Positions 25,004 to 34,372 of a DNA stretch of 64,000 nt are shown here, piece by piece (position 1 is the stretch's first letter; each line of letters opens with the position of its first letter). The position numbers and the translations under genes were made by a program. Source of the DNA: Actinomadura rupiterrae (lineage in GTDB: Bacteria; Actinomycetota; Actinomycetes; Streptosporangiales; Streptosporangiaceae); the NCBI RefSeq assembly GCF_024172125.1, contig NZ_JAMZEA010000003.1, positions 558,001 through 622,000 on the forward strand. The letters run 5' to 3'. Below the pieces are notes generated by a model. The model ran no database searches. It saw only the letters and a list, made by a program, of their open reading frames with translations, and was not told the origin of the DNA.

Positions 25004-25833
25004 CCACTCGTACCTTGACCGCCCCTCGCACCGGACCGGTGCTGCTGTCGGTAGACCTGCCGCACGGCGCCGTTAAGGCGCGCACCGAGCCCGGTCGCGC
25101 GGTCGCCGAGGTGACCGTCACGACCGATGACCCGGCGCTGGCCGAGGCCGTCCGGGACACCGAACTGATCTGGAACCCCGGCCGTGACGAGTTGATCGTG
25201 CGGGTGCCCGACACCGGCGGCGCGCACACCACGGTGATCTCCCACGGTGGTGGTTCGGTCGACATCGGCGACGGCACCGTCACCATCAACGGGATGACGA
25301 TCACGGGCGGCACCGTGGTCGGCGGACCGGTCGGGACGGTCACCGTCACCGCGCTGCTGCCGGAGCGGTCCGGGCTGGCGACCTACACCCGCAGCGCCGA
25401 CGTGGACGCCGATGGCACCTTCGAGGGCGTCAAGGCCACTTCCACCTCCGGTGCCGTGGGCGTAACCAGCGTGCGGTGCCTGATCGCCAACACCGCCTCG
25501 GGCAGCGTCTGCGCGGACGTCGCCGAAATCGTCGCGGTGCACACCAAGTCGGGCACCGTGAACATCGGTCACACGGTGGACGTCTCCGTGTCCACCAAGT
25601 CCGGCGCGATCACGGTGACGCGCTACGCCAGTTTCGGCGCCGGAGGCACCGCCCACCTGGAAGCCGTCTCGGGTCACATCGCCCTGACCGCGTCCGGCCC
25701 CGGCGACGTCACCGCCCGGTCGGTGTCGGGGCACGTGGACATCGACGCCGGTCCGCACCTGGACCCGGCCACGCTGACCGTGCGGGCGTCCTCCCGCACC
25801 GGCCGCGTGCGCACCCCGGCAGGTGCCCGGTGA
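25000..25833 (+). CDS. DUF4097-like beta-repeat protein
   Basis: 277 residues from ATG 25000. It is almost wholly beta-strand, with repeated Gly/Ser/Thr-Val patterns (KSGTVNIGHTV, KSGAITVTRY, VSGHIALTASGPGDV) expected of a right-handed beta-helix or DUF4097 adhesin-like fold. No signal peptide, so it is cytoplasmic or exported by another route. It sits in the AICE transfer operon. Its role there is unknown. Confidence 0.7.
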   Translation: MTTRTLTAPRTGPVLLSVDLPHGAVKARTEPGRAVAEVTVTTDDPALAEAVRDTELIWNPGRDELIVRVPDTGGAHTTVISHGGGSVDIGDGTVTINGMTITGGTVVGGPVGTVTVTALLPERSGLATYTRSADVDADGTFEGVKATSTSGAVGVTSVRCLIANTASGSVCADVAEIVAVHTKSGTVNIGHTVDVSVSTKSGAITVTRYASFGAGGTAHLEAVSGHIALTASGPGDVTARSVSGHVDIDAGPHLDPATLTVRASSRTGRVRTPAGAR

Positions 25834-26267
25834 ACCCCGGCGCCGTGGTGTTCGCCAGCGTGTTCGTCGCGCTGTACGCCGCGCATGAGCTGGGGGACTA
25901 CTGGTTGCAGACGCACGGGCAGGCGTGCGGCAAGGGTGCCGCCGACTGGGCCGGTCGGCTGGCGTGCGGGCGGCACGTGGCGACCTTGACCGCGGCCAAG
26001 ACGGTGTTCGTCACGGTGACCGCGCTGGCGCTGCACCTGCCGCTCAGCCTCGGCTGGACCGCGCTCGCGCTGGCCGCCGACGCTGGCTCGCACTGCTGGG
26101 CCGACCGCCGCACCACCCTCGCGAAGCTGGCGGCGCTGCTGGGCCGCACCGTCGTCCCCGGCAAGGGCGAGTTCGTCACCCTCGGCGCCCCGCGCCCCGG
26201 TCACGACGACAACCCCACCCTCGGTACCGGCGCCGCCGCGCTGCTGATCGCGCTGGGGGTGGCCTGA
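25830..26267 (+). CDS. DUF3307-like membrane protein
   Basis: 145 residues from GTG 25830, overlapping the previous stop (GTGA). It starts near a membrane helix with HELGDYWLQTHGQACGKG, resembling the H-xxGDFxLQ signature of DUF3307. Two further hydrophobic segments lie near 45-75, with a short one at the C-terminus. Recurrent in actinomycete conjugative elements; likely membrane-located transfer accessory. Confidence 0.65.
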   Translation: MNPGAVVFASVFVALYAAHELGDYWLQTHGQACGKGAADWAGRLACGRHVATLTAAKTVFVTVTALALHLPLSLGWTALALAADAGSHCWADRRTTLAKLAALLGRTVVPGKGEFVTLGAPRPGHDDNPTLGTGAAALLIALGVA

Positions 26268-26268
26268 G

Positions 26269-26445
26269 ATGCCCGCGCTGCTGCTGACCGCCTGCATCGG
26301 CTTCGCCCTGGCCTGCCTGATCGCGCCACTGATCTGGTTCGCCGCGACCGGGGTCCTGGCGGTCCCGCTCGCCCCGATCTGTCTGTTCGGTTCGGTCACC
26401 GGCCTGACGGCCCTGGCCGCCCGCCGCTCCGGAGGTACCCGATGA
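26269..26445 (+). CDS. small membrane protein (58 aa)
   Basis: ATG 26269 follows the previous stop by one base and the stop overlaps the next ATG (ATGA). Two hydrophobic helices (about 3-20 and 22-45) and a short Arg tail. A typical small spread-type membrane protein of the operon. Confidence 0.7.
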   Translation: MPALLLTACIGFALACLIAPLIWFAATGVLAVPLAPICLFGSVTGLTALAARRSGGTR

Positions 26446-26990
26446 CCGCCTATCCGCACACCGCACCCCACAACCCCGCGCCCCGGACGGGCCCGGACAC
26501 GCCGCCGCGCTGCCGGAACGCCGAGCGGCTTTGGTTGCGCGGCACCTGGACCCGCCTGCACCTGCGGTACGGCCGCGCGCTGCACGAGTTGTCGAAGGTG
26601 TCGACCCCGCTGGCGCTGGGCCAGTTCGCCGCCTTCCCCGACGGGCAGGACGCGCGGGACGCCGCCGAGGCCATCGAGACCGCGGTGCTGGCCGCCTACA
26701 GGGAACTGGACCGGATCCTGGCCTACGTCGGTGCGGTGCTGGACCCCGGCCCGGCCACCTGCCAGACCTGCGGCGGCGGCCTGTGGGCCACTCACGGCCA
26801 GGGCCCGGCCGTCTGGCAGCACTGGCGCCGGCTCAGCGACACCATGCACGGCTTCGAGCGCTACACCGCCGACCACCCGCCCGCCGTCACCTTCGGCCAG
26901 CCCGACCGCCCCGACTGGGCCGACGGCGACGCCGACCTGACCCCGCCGCCCACCAACACCCCTGCCAACCAGGAAGAGGCCACCCGATGA
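26442..26990 (+). CDS. hypothetical protein of AICE transfer operon
   Basis: 182 residues from ATG 26442, overlapped at both ends by neighbours. It has a helical core with ELSKVSTPLALGQFAAFP and DAAEAIETAVLAAYRELDR, then a CxxC (TCQTCGGG) and an acidic Pro-rich tail. No recognised enzyme motif. Conservation of operon coupling supports expression. Confidence 0.65.
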   Translation: MTAYPHTAPHNPAPRTGPDTPPRCRNAERLWLRGTWTRLHLRYGRALHELSKVSTPLALGQFAAFPDGQDARDAAEAIETAVLAAYRELDRILAYVGAVLDPGPATCQTCGGGLWATHGQGPAVWQHWRRLSDTMHGFERYTADHPPAVTFGQPDRPDWADGDADLTPPPTNTPANQEEATR

Positions 26991-27283
26991 CCGAGACCCG
27001 TACCGTCCCCGACGCGACGACCGCGCGCAGCGTCGAGCTGCACTACGTGGTCACCCTTCAGTGGATTCCCGGCCCCGGCCAGACCGCGACGAACACCCAG
27101 ACCGGGCCGCTGACCGTCCCCGACGGCGCCTCGCGCGCCCAGGTGGTCGAGTACCTGCTCACCTTCGCCCGCCAGGGCGCGGAGATCCCGCCGGGCTTGC
27201 CCGCCACGGTGCTGTTCCTGTCCATCGAGCCCGTCACCATCACCGCCGAGTCCACCCGGACGGGAAGCGAGTTCATCCGATGA
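26987..27283 (+). CDS. hypothetical protein of AICE transfer operon
   Basis: 98 residues from ATG 26987 (ATGA overlap). A beta-strand (HYVVTLQWIPG) leads into a helix (ASRAQVVEYLLTFARQ) and a last strand (VLFLSIEPVTI), a compact alpha/beta fold. Family not recognised. Similar small proteins recur upstream of SpdB/TraB genes in actinomycete elements. Confidence 0.65.
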   Translation: MTETRTVPDATTARSVELHYVVTLQWIPGPGQTATNTQTGPLTVPDGASRAQVVEYLLTFARQGAEIPPGLPATVLFLSIEPVTITAESTRTGSEFIR

Positions 27284-27732
27284 TCGAGATCCGTACCGAC
27301 GCCGACGCCAAGCCCGCGCGCCTGGACGGCGGGCACCACCCGGCCCAGACCATCGCGATCGCCGACGGCATCACCGAGGCCGTCCGGCTGCTGAACTACG
27401 CCACCGACCCCGGCAAGCACGGGCTGCGGTACCCGTCGGAGGTCTACAGCGTGCTCGGGGCGCTGGCCAGCGCCCTGGGCATGCTCCCGCAGGCCCTCAC
27501 CCAGATGAGCCAGTTCATCGGCCACGGCGTCACCGACCGGCGCATCGCCGAGAACCCGCACTACGGCTCGCACGGCGGCGACGCCCACGCCGCGCACGCC
27601 GAGATGCACGACGCCATCACCACGGCCGTCGGCCGCCTGGGGACGGCGCTGGCGAGCCTCCAGACCGCGCACGCCGCGCTGTCCGGCCTGGAAGCCGCCG
27701 AGCCGCCCCGCCGCTCCACCTCCCTGGACTGA
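27280..27732 (+). CDS. hypothetical helical protein of AICE transfer operon
   Basis: 150 residues from ATG 27280 (ATGA overlap). Helical throughout, with a His-rich middle (HYGSHGGDAHAAHAEMHD) that could bind metal, and a long C-terminal amphipathic helix. No domain recognised. Confidence 0.65.
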   Translation: MIEIRTDADAKPARLDGGHHPAQTIAIADGITEAVRLLNYATDPGKHGLRYPSEVYSVLGALASALGMLPQALTQMSQFIGHGVTDRRIAENPHYGSHGGDAHAAHAEMHDAITTAVGRLGTALASLQTAHAALSGLEAAEPPRRSTSLD

Positions 27733-27740
27733 CCGGAGGC

Positions 27741-28082
27741 ATGACCATGACCGGCTCGCCCGCACCCGCCCGGCACGGCGTTCAGCCACCAAGCACGACG
27801 CCGCCCCGGACGCTCCGACCGATCACGCTCCCGAACGAGCCCCACGCCCCGGCCACCCACCCGGCCACCGACCGTTCCGCCGGTCCGGCCGTCCGGGCTG
27901 GCGCCGCCAAGACGTGCCCGACCTGCCACACCGCCCTGGACGGCGGACCGGTGCACTTCCGGTGCCCGACCTGCCAGCGCGCCGTGATGGCCGCCGACAT
28001 CGACCACGAGACCCACGCCCCGCTGACCGTGCCCGCCTGGGCACTCGCCCCCGTCCGCTCCGACCTCGGGAGGGCCGCATGA
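27741..28082 (+). CDS. zinc-ribbon protein of AICE transfer operon
   Basis: 113 residues from ATG 27741 (GGAGG upstream; ATG 27747 also possible). The first 55 residues are low-complexity Pro/Thr, and the DNA there includes a copy of the intergenic repeat, so translation of this part is uncertain. The C-terminal half has two CxxC pairs (CPTCHTAL and CPTCQRAV) forming a zinc ribbon. Confidence 0.6.
   Translation: MTMTGSPAPARHGVQPPSTTPPRTLRPITLPNEPHAPATHPATDRSAGPAVRAGAAKTCPTCHTALDGGPVHFRCPTCQRAVMAADIDHETHAPLTVPAWALAPVRSDLGRAA
27780..27840 (+). repeat. AICE intergenic repeat, copy B
   Basis: TTCAGCCACCAAGCACG at the left and TCCGACCGATCACG-TCCCGAACGAG-type sequence at the right. Unlike the other copies, this one lies inside the annotated start region of the zinc-ribbon gene. 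Confidence 0.7.
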
Positions 28083-28345
28083 CCGCCGTGCTGTTGCTGC
28101 TGACCGCGCTCACCGCGCTGGCGGGGTGGCTGTGCCTGTCCCCGATCCGCCTGGCCGCCGCCGGATCGGTGCTGCTGTTCGCCCACCCCGTACTGACGGT
28201 CACCCTCACCACCGTGGCCGCCTTGGCGCTGACCGTCGCCGCCGTCCGGATCGTCCACCGATCTCTGCGCGACGGCGGCTGGCACCTGGTCACCGTCCAG
28301 CGGCCCGCGTTCGCCGTGAGCAGGGCGGGAGGCATGGCGTCATGA
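28079..28345 (+). CDS. small membrane protein
   Basis: 88 residues from ATG 28079 (ATGA overlap). Two TM helices (about 3-22 and 29-60), then a basic cytoplasmic tail. Located just before the DUF2637 gene, with overlapping stop and start, as expected of a spread-protein operon. Confidence 0.7.
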   Translation: MTAVLLLLTALTALAGWLCLSPIRLAAAGSVLLFAHPVLTVTLTTVAALALTVAAVRIVHRSLRDGGWHLVTVQRPAFAVSRAGGMAS

Positions 28346-29550
28346 CCTCCTTCACCCCGCCGCCGGAGTTCGGCCGCCCCGACCGTGCGGGCGGCTGGCA
28401 GGCCGAGGCTGCCGGAGCCACCTCCGACCGGAACGGCCGCCCGGTACAGGTGTTCAATCTGCGCTACCTGCCCGGCTTCCTCAACCGGCGCCGCACCACC
28501 GCGACCGACCCGGCCGCGTCCGGTACGGCCGACCGGGTGGGGGGCTGGCTGCTGGCCGGCGCTGCGCTGCTGCTGCTGGCGCTGGCGCTGGCGCAGGGCT
28601 ACGTCTCCTACCGCGCGCAGTACCAGTTCGTTCACGCGGTCAAGCGCGAGCACCTGGCGTCCACGCTGGAGGCGCTCGGGCTGGACGCCGCCGCGGTCAT
28701 CTTCGCGCTGCTGGCCCTGGCCCAAGCCCGGCTCGGGCGTCCGGCGGTCGCCGAGCGGACGCTGAACCTGGCGTGCGTGGCCGGCTCGCTGCTGATGAAC
28801 GCGCTGAGCGCGGACGTCGGCTCGGCCAAGTCGGTCGCCGCGTGGGTGCTGCCGGCCGCGCTGTACGCCGCCGCCTCCGACCGCCTGATCGCTGTGGTCC
28901 GGCGCCGCGCCCTGGCCGGACGCGACAACGCCGACACCACCTCGCCGTTGGCCGCCGCGCGTGGCATCGGCCTGTGGGTGCTGCGTCTGGGGCTGGCACC
29001 GGTCACCACCTGCAAGGGGTTCCGCGCCTGGGTACTGGACGAAGCCCCCGTCGCTCCAGGCCGTCGCGCCCTGCCCGCGCCCGGAGCGGGCACCGGACCG
29101 TCCGCGCTGCCGTCCGCTGAGCGTCCGGCTCTGGAGGCCGGACCGTCCACCGCCCCCGAGACCGGACCGTCCGGCTCATCGTCCACTCCGTCCACGTCTC
29201 CGACGGCTGGACCGTCCACCGTTACCGGGCGGACGGGACGCGGGACGCGCAAGGCTCCGTCCGGCGGACGGTCCCGGCGTTCGTCCCGGACCACCGCCCG
29301 CACCGAACCGGACGTGACCGCGCTGCTGCCGCTGGGACGGCGGATCGCCGCCGACCTGGCCGCGCGGGGTGAGGCGCTCACCCGCGACACCCTGGCCGCG
29401 CAGTTGCGGCAGGCCGGACACACCGCCGGAAACGCCCGCGTCGGCGCCCTTCTCACCCACCTGAAGACCGACGCCCCCGCCCCGTCCACCGCCGACCCCA
29501 ACGCATCCCCGTCCGAGACGACCACGGCCACGGAAGGACAGGCCGCATGA
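28342..29550 (+). CDS. DUF2637 (SpdB-like) spread protein
   Basis: 402 residues from ATG 28342. The N-terminal half has four hydrophobic helices (about 68-90, 110-130, 140-158, 165-182) matching DUF2637. A long Pro/Ser/Thr-rich linker (about 235-325) follows, and then a small C-terminal winged-helix-like domain (ALTRDTLAAQLRQAGHTAGNARVGALL). SpdB-type proteins help distribute transferred DNA between hyphal compartments and bind DNA. It directly precedes the translocase, with ATGA overlap. Confidence 0.8.
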   Translation: MTSFTPPPEFGRPDRAGGWQAEAAGATSDRNGRPVQVFNLRYLPGFLNRRRTTATDPAASGTADRVGGWLLAGAALLLLALALAQGYVSYRAQYQFVHAVKREHLASTLEALGLDAAAVIFALLALAQARLGRPAVAERTLNLACVAGSLLMNALSADVGSAKSVAAWVLPAALYAAASDRLIAVVRRRALAGRDNADTTSPLAAARGIGLWVLRLGLAPVTTCKGFRAWVLDEAPVAPGRRALPAPGAGTGPSALPSAERPALEAGPSTAPETGPSGSSSTPSTSPTAGPSTVTGRTGRGTRKAPSGGRSRRSSRTTARTEPDVTALLPLGRRIAADLAARGEALTRDTLAAQLRQAGHTAGNARVGALLTHLKTDAPAPSTADPNASPSETTTATEGQAA

Positions 29551-31778
29551 ACACCCCGAACCCCGGCACCCCGAACCCCACGCCGTCCGATGACGACCTG
29601 GACCCCACCGTGCGCCGCCACAACCCCGACGGCCCGGCCGCGCCGCAGCGACGGTTCGACGCCGAGGTCATCCCGCTTCGCCCGGACGACGACGCGCCGG
29701 ACAGCAACGGCGACGCTGGCCCCGCCGACATCGACACCTCGTTCGAGGTGCAGTTCGACCCCGAGCCCGACACCGGTCCCGAGCCGGTGGACGACGGCAT
29801 CGGGTACCTGCTGGACGACCCGGACGGGGACGCCTACCCGGTCATCCCGGAGAACCTGCGCACGCTCGGTGGCGTCTGGGAGGCGATCGGGCGGCACTCC
29901 CGCCGGTTCGGGCACCGGGTCGCCTTCCACGGCGTCCGTGCGCCCCGGTACCTGCTGCTGGCGCTGCTGTGGAGCGTGGTCGGGGTCTGGCGGCTGATCA
30001 ACCGCCAGCTCGCATGGTGGTGGGTGACCGAGAACGACTACCTGCGGTCGCTGGCGGTCGCTTCCGGCGACTCGCGCGAGTGGTACAAGCTGCACCGGGA
30101 GGTGAAGGAGACCCGCCGCGTGCGCGGCACCATCCTGGCGGGGCAGGCGTTCGCCCTGCTGGCCGGACTGCTGCTCATGGTGAGTGTGGCGCCGTGGTGG
30201 GGGTGGGCGCTGCTGCTGGCGGTGGCGGTGCCGTGGCTGGCACACCAGGGCCGACCGGAGGATCAGCCGATCATCGTCCCGGCGATGACCGTCCCGCGGT
30301 TCCGGCTGCTGAACCACGATGTGGTGTTGCGCGCCTACTACGCCGCCGGGCTCGGACACCCCGACAAGCCGAACCAGCAGGTCACCTTCGAGACCACCAT
30401 GTCACGCACCAAGGAAGGGCATGGCTCGCAGGTCAAGGTGGTGCTCCCGTACGGCAAGGGGTTCGACGCCGCGGTCAACGCCAAGAAGGAACTGGCGTCC
30501 GGGCTGGATGCGGCGCCGTCGCAGGTGTACCTCACCCACGACCCGTCCAGCCACCGCCGGCACACCCTGACCGTGATGGACCGCGACCCGCTGGCGGTCC
30601 CGGCGGGCAAGACGCCGCTGCTGGACTGCAAACCCCGCAACATCTGGCAGCCCGCGCCGTTCGGACTGGACGAGCACTCCCGCAAGGTCGCCCTGTCGCT
30701 GCTGTGGATCTCGATCCTGATCGGTGCCCAGCCCCGCAAGGGCAAGACGTTCGCCGCGCGGCTGCTGGCCCTGTACGCCGCGCTGGACGCGCACGTGCGG
30801 ATCAGTGTGGTGGACGGCAAGAACTCCCCGGACTGGAACAAGTTCGCGCTGGTCGCCTACCACTTCATCCGCGGCACCGTGCCCAATCGCGCCGGTGACC
30901 CGGTTCGGCAGCTCATCGACGCCCTTGTCGAGATCAAGCGGCACATCATCGACACCAACGAGTTCCTGTCCACCCTGTCCCCCGAAGAGTGCCCCGAGGG
31001 CAAGCTGACCGAGGAACTGTGCCGCAAGTACCCCAAGCGGCTGTTCATCTGGATGCTGGTCATGGAGGAGTTCCAGAACTACTTCGAACTCCCTGACCAG
31101 GACGACAACAAGCAGGTCGCCGAGCTGCTGTCGTTCATCCTGGCGGTCGGCCCGTCGTCGGGTGTGATCCTGCTGTCGTCGTCGCAGAAGCCGTCCGGCG
31201 TCGGCGCCGGCGACGTGCAGCGGCTGTTCAACCGGTACCGCGACAACCACGCCGTCCGGTTCGCGCTGCGCTGCGGCAACCGCAACGTCTCTGACGCCAT
31301 CCTCGGCGGTGACGCCTACTCCGAAGGGTTCGACGCCTCCGCGCTCCCGGTCGGCAAGCCCTACCTGGGGGTGGGCTACCTGTACGGCGCCACCGACCAC
31401 ACCCCGACCGTCCGCACCCACCTGGCCGACCACGGCGACGCCGAGAAGATCCTCACCGCCGCCCGCCGCATGCGTGAACGCGCCGGCACCCTGACCGGCT
31501 ACGCCGCCGGGCAGGACTCCACCACCCCCGACCGCGACGTCCTGGCCGACGTCCTGGCCGTGTTCGGCTCAGACCCCGGCCTGCACTGGACCGAACTCGC
31601 CGACCGGCTCGCCGGCCAGATCAGCGACCGGTGGGCCGACGTCACCGCCGATGCGATCTCCGCGCAGTGCCGAGACCTCGGCGTGCCGAGCGTGGACGTC
31701 AAGCGCGCCGGAGTGACCCGCAAGGGATGCCGCAAGCAAGCCGTCCAGGCCGCCGCCGACACCGCCGCCGCCAGCTGA
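29547..31778 (+). CDS. TraB-like FtsK/SpoIIIE DNA translocase
   Basis: 743 residues from ATG 29547. An acidic N-terminus is followed by two TM segments (about 125-150 and 195-230). The motor domain has Walker A GAQPRKGKT (about 393-401) and a Walker-B-like FIWMLVMEEFQNY (about 499-511). A C-terminal winged-helix domain (about 655-735) is the expected DNA-recognition module. AICEs need only this one protein to move double-stranded DNA between mycelia, as TraB/TraSA does. Octamer repeats that could be its recognition sites begin seven bases after the stop. Confidence 0.9.
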   Translation: MNTPNPGTPNPTPSDDDLDPTVRRHNPDGPAAPQRRFDAEVIPLRPDDDAPDSNGDAGPADIDTSFEVQFDPEPDTGPEPVDDGIGYLLDDPDGDAYPVIPENLRTLGGVWEAIGRHSRRFGHRVAFHGVRAPRYLLLALLWSVVGVWRLINRQLAWWWVTENDYLRSLAVASGDSREWYKLHREVKETRRVRGTILAGQAFALLAGLLLMVSVAPWWGWALLLAVAVPWLAHQGRPEDQPIIVPAMTVPRFRLLNHDVVLRAYYAAGLGHPDKPNQQVTFETTMSRTKEGHGSQVKVVLPYGKGFDAAVNAKKELASGLDAAPSQVYLTHDPSSHRRHTLTVMDRDPLAVPAGKTPLLDCKPRNIWQPAPFGLDEHSRKVALSLLWISILIGAQPRKGKTFAARLLALYAALDAHVRISVVDGKNSPDWNKFALVAYHFIRGTVPNRAGDPVRQLIDALVEIKRHIIDTNEFLSTLSPEECPEGKLTEELCRKYPKRLFIWMLVMEEFQNYFELPDQDDNKQVAELLSFILAVGPSSGVILLSSSQKPSGVGAGDVQRLFNRYRDNHAVRFALRCGNRNVSDAILGGDAYSEGFDASALPVGKPYLGVGYLYGATDHTPTVRTHLADHGDAEKILTAARRMRERAGTLTGYAAGQDSTTPDRDVLADVLAVFGSDPGLHWTELADRLAGQISDRWADVTADAISAQCRDLGVPSVDVKRAGVTRKGCRKQAVQAAADTAAAS

Positions 31779-31784
31779 CCCGGC

Positions 31785-31892
31785 CCGCTACCCGGTAGCG
31801 GCACCGCTACCGGCCCGACCTGCACAAACCCGACCGGCCGCGACCTGCCGCTACCCGCACACCCCGCTGACCTGCCCGGTAGCGGGTAGCGG
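31785..31892. promoter_or_regulatory. octamer cluster, candidate clt/TraB recognition site
   Basis: Six copies of GGTAGCGG or its complement CCGCTACC start at 31785, 31794, 31804, 31848, 31878 and 31885. They lie between the translocase gene and the next ORF. TraB proteins of Streptomyces plasmids bind clusters of 8-bp repeats next to their gene, so this is a candidate transfer locus. Confidence 0.6.
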
Positions 31893-31925
31893 CACCCGGC
31901 CCCACACCCACCAACAGGAGACCCC

Positions 31926-32666
31926 ATGGCCCTGAAGATCCAGGTGTTCAAGTGCGGACGCTGCGGCAAGCCCCGCGGCCTGACCCACACCTGCGTCACC
32001 CGCCTGAACCGCCGCACCAAGCCCGGCAAGACCCGCATCAAGCCCCGCGCGGCCCTCACCACCACCTGCCGCACCTGCGGCCAGCCGCGCGGCCTGCTCC
32101 ACACCTGCCATGTCTCCACCGACTTCAAAAAGCGCAAGGCCGAAGCCGCCCGCAAGCAGGCCGCCGCCCGCAAGCGCAAGCAGGCCGCCCGCCGCAAGGC
32201 CACCGCCGCGGCCCGCCGCAACAGCGCCCCGGCCAAGCCCGGCCGCGCCCGAACGGCCACCAGCAGCAAGCCCACCGCCCAGCCCACTGCACAACCCACC
32301 GCCAAGGCCGCGGGCAAGGCAGGCGCGAGCAAGCCGACGCACGACCACCGCACCTGCCAAGACACCGACTGCCGCCGGTACGCCTGCCAGATCTGGAAGG
32401 AAGCCTTCGCCGAGGCCATGGCCATCGGGTTGGAAAACGGCTACCAGCAGGCCGCCGAACAGCGCCAGCCCATTCCGCAGGACCGTCCCGGCGGCAAGCC
32501 CCGCATGTCGGAATGGCAGATCAAGTCGCTGGTAGCCGACCACTTCGCCGAAGACAACGTACGCCCGGACGAAATCGTCCTTCTGCCCAACGGCGACATC
32601 CTCATCGACCGCCGCAAGACCGTCTCGTGGGCCAAGCCCCACGTGGTCGGCCGCTGGAAGCCCTGA
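31926..32666 (+). CDS. zinc-finger protein with Lys/Ala-rich linker
   Basis: 246 residues from ATG 31926. Two N-terminal copies of a CGxCGxPRGLxHTC finger (about 10-24 and 49-62) are joined by basic sequence. A long Ala/Lys/Arg helix (about 67-100), resembling histone-like tails, and a Pro/Thr linker lead to a C-terminal alpha/beta domain (about 140-246) with an HRTCQDTDCRRYAC motif. Probably a DNA-binding protein of the element; precise role unknown. Confidence 0.6.
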   Translation: MALKIQVFKCGRCGKPRGLTHTCVTRLNRRTKPGKTRIKPRAALTTTCRTCGQPRGLLHTCHVSTDFKKRKAEAARKQAAARKRKQAARRKATAAARRNSAPAKPGRARTATSSKPTAQPTAQPTAKAAGKAGASKPTHDHRTCQDTDCRRYACQIWKEAFAEAMAIGLENGYQQAAEQRQPIPQDRPGGKPRMSEWQIKSLVADHFAEDNVRPDEIVLLPNGDILIDRRKTVSWAKPHVVGRWKP

Positions 32667-32721
32667 CCAACCAACCTCGTTCAACCCGACCCGCAACGCG
32701 CGCCTGCTGAGGAGAACCCGC

Positions 32722-33024
32722 ATGGTCACGCTGCTGCTGATCGCCATGGCCGGCTTCGTGCTGTGGGCGGCCAGCGTCTACACCTACCCCTTCCGCCCCT
32801 GCCGCCGCTGTAGCGGGACCGGCCGCAAAACCGGCAGCAACCGCCGCCGGTTCGGGCCCTGCACCCGATGCGGCGGAACCGGCCGCACCCAACGACTCGG
32901 CTCCCGCACCGCACACCGCACGGTCCTGTCCGTCCGCTCCGAACTGGCCAAAGAACGCCAACGCAAACGCGACCGCAAAGCCACCGACCGCGCCACCCAC
33001 CCCCGCCGACTGGAAGACCGCTGA
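32722..33024 (+). CDS. membrane-anchored DnaJ-type zinc-finger protein
   Basis: 100 residues from ATG 32722. One N-terminal TM helix (about 3-20) is followed by two CxxCxGxG units (CRRCSGTG and CTRCGGTG), the DnaJ central zinc-finger pattern, then a basic helical tail. No J-domain. Shares its design with the next gene. Confidence 0.65.
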   Translation: MVTLLLIAMAGFVLWAASVYTYPFRPCRRCSGTGRKTGSNRRRFGPCTRCGGTGRTQRLGSRTAHRTVLSVRSELAKERQRKRDRKATDRATHPRRLEDR

Positions 33025-33060
33025 CCCAACGCCCCGCCCACACAACGCTGAGGACACCGC

Positions 33061-33276
33061 ATGGACCTCACCATGACCCAACACGCCGCCCAACACGCCA
33101 CGGCCCCGCCGGTGGACCTGCTGTCGGTTCTGATCGCCATCGCCGCGACCATCTGGTTGGTCCGCTGGGCCCTGCGCGGACGCGGGGTGTGTGGTCGCTG
33201 TCAGGGCACCGGCGTACACCGGGGACTGCTCGGCGACAGCCGGTGCCGCCGCTGCGGCGGCACCGGTCACAACTGA
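33061..33276 (+). CDS. small membrane-anchored zinc-finger protein
   Basis: 71 residues from ATG 33061. A TM helix (about 22-37) is followed by CGRCQGTG and CRRCGGTG. It repeats the TM plus CxxCxGxG layout of its upstream neighbour and may have arisen by duplication. Confidence 0.6.
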   Translation: MDLTMTQHAAQHATAPPVDLLSVLIAIAATIWLVRWALRGRGVCGRCQGTGVHRGLLGDSRCRRCGGTGHN

Positions 33277-33308
33277 CCATCCGTCCGCCGACCCGAAGGA
33301 CATCGGCC

Positions 33309-34334
33309 ATGTCCGACCACAGCGCCATCGAATGGACCGACGCGACCTGGAACCCGGTCACCGGCTGCACCAAGGTCTCGCCGGGCTGCACCAACTGCTA
33401 CGCCGCCACCTTCGCCGAACGCTTCCGCGACGTGCCCGGCCACCACTTCGAGCACGGCTTCGACCTGACCCTGCGCCCGACCAGGCTCACCCAGCCGCTG
33501 CACTGGCGCCGCCCTCGCCGGATCTTCGTCAACTCCATGTCCGACCTGTTCCACGCCGACGTGCCCGCCGACTACATCACCCGCGTGTTCGCCGTGATGG
33601 CCGCCGCGCCCCAGCACACCTTCCAGGTGCTCACCAAGCGGCACGCCCGCATGCGCACCCTGCTGAACCTGCCCGACTTCGCACCCACCGTCCGCGCCCT
33701 GGCCGCCACCGACTACGGCGCCACCAACACCGTCGGATGGGCGTGGCCGCTGCCCAACGTCTGGCTCGGGGTGTCGGTGGAGAACCAGAAGTGGGCCGAC
33801 CTCCGCATCCCCGCCCTGCTGCGCACGCCCGCCGCCGTCCGGTTCCTGTCGGCCGAACCGCTGCTGGGACCGATCGACCTGAAGCAGGCGGTCCGGACGA
33901 TGGGCAGCGAGCGCGGGCACGGCCTCACCGCCTCGTTCGTCCACGCGGGCGGCTGCTGCCAGCGCCGCTTCCACGGCATCGACTGGGTGATCGCCGGAGG
34001 CGAGTCGGGCCCCGCCGCCCGCCCCGCGCACCCCGACTGGTTCCGGTCGCTGCGCGAGCAGTGCGACAGCGCGCAGGTGCCGTTCTTCTTCAAGCAGTGG
34101 GGGATGTTCGCCCCCGCCTCCGAAGAGCAGCCGCGCGGCCCGATCGTCCTGGTTGACCAGCTCGGCCGCACCCACTCGCCCCGCATCGGCGTGTTCGCGC
34201 CCGCCGACGCCGTCCGTATGAGGCGCTTGACCAAGCACCGCGCCGGCCGCGTCCTGGACGGCCGCACCCACGAAGCGTTCCCCGCCCCGCCGACTGGCCG
34301 CGCCGAGGCCATGCCCGCGCGCGGCGCTGCCTGA
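33309..34334 (+). CDS. DUF5131 / phage Gp37-Gp68 family protein
   Basis: 341 residues from ATG 33309. It opens with [18 protein letters not shown], then GCTNCYA, the family's Cys-rich start (C22, C29, C32 region). Later family motifs are [13 protein letters not shown] and GVSVENQ, followed by [15 protein letters not shown] and [10 protein letters not shown]. Widespread in phages and mobile elements. The Cys cluster has led to suggestions of radical-SAM-like chemistry, but the reaction is not established. It lies close to the C5 methyltransferase, so a joint role in element DNA processing is possible. Confidence 0.85.
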   Translation: MSDHSAIEWTDATWNPVTGCTKVSPGCTNCYAATFAERFRDVPGHHFEHGFDLTLRPTRLTQPLHWRRPRRIFVNSMSDLFHADVPADYITRVFAVMAAAPQHTFQVLTKRHARMRTLLNLPDFAPTVRALAATDYGATNTVGWAWPLPNVWLGVSVENQKWADLRIPALLRTPAAVRFLSAEPLLGPIDLKQAVRTMGSERGHGLTASFVHAGGCCQRRFHGIDWVIAGGESGPAARPAHPDWFRSLREQCDSAQVPFFFKQWGMFAPASEEQPRGPIVLVDQLGRTHSPRIGVFAPADAVRMRRLTKHRAGRVLDGRTHEAFPAPPTGRAEAMPARGAA

Positions 34335-34372
34335 AGCCCGTCCCGTCTCTGAAGACGGAGCGACCCCCAGCG

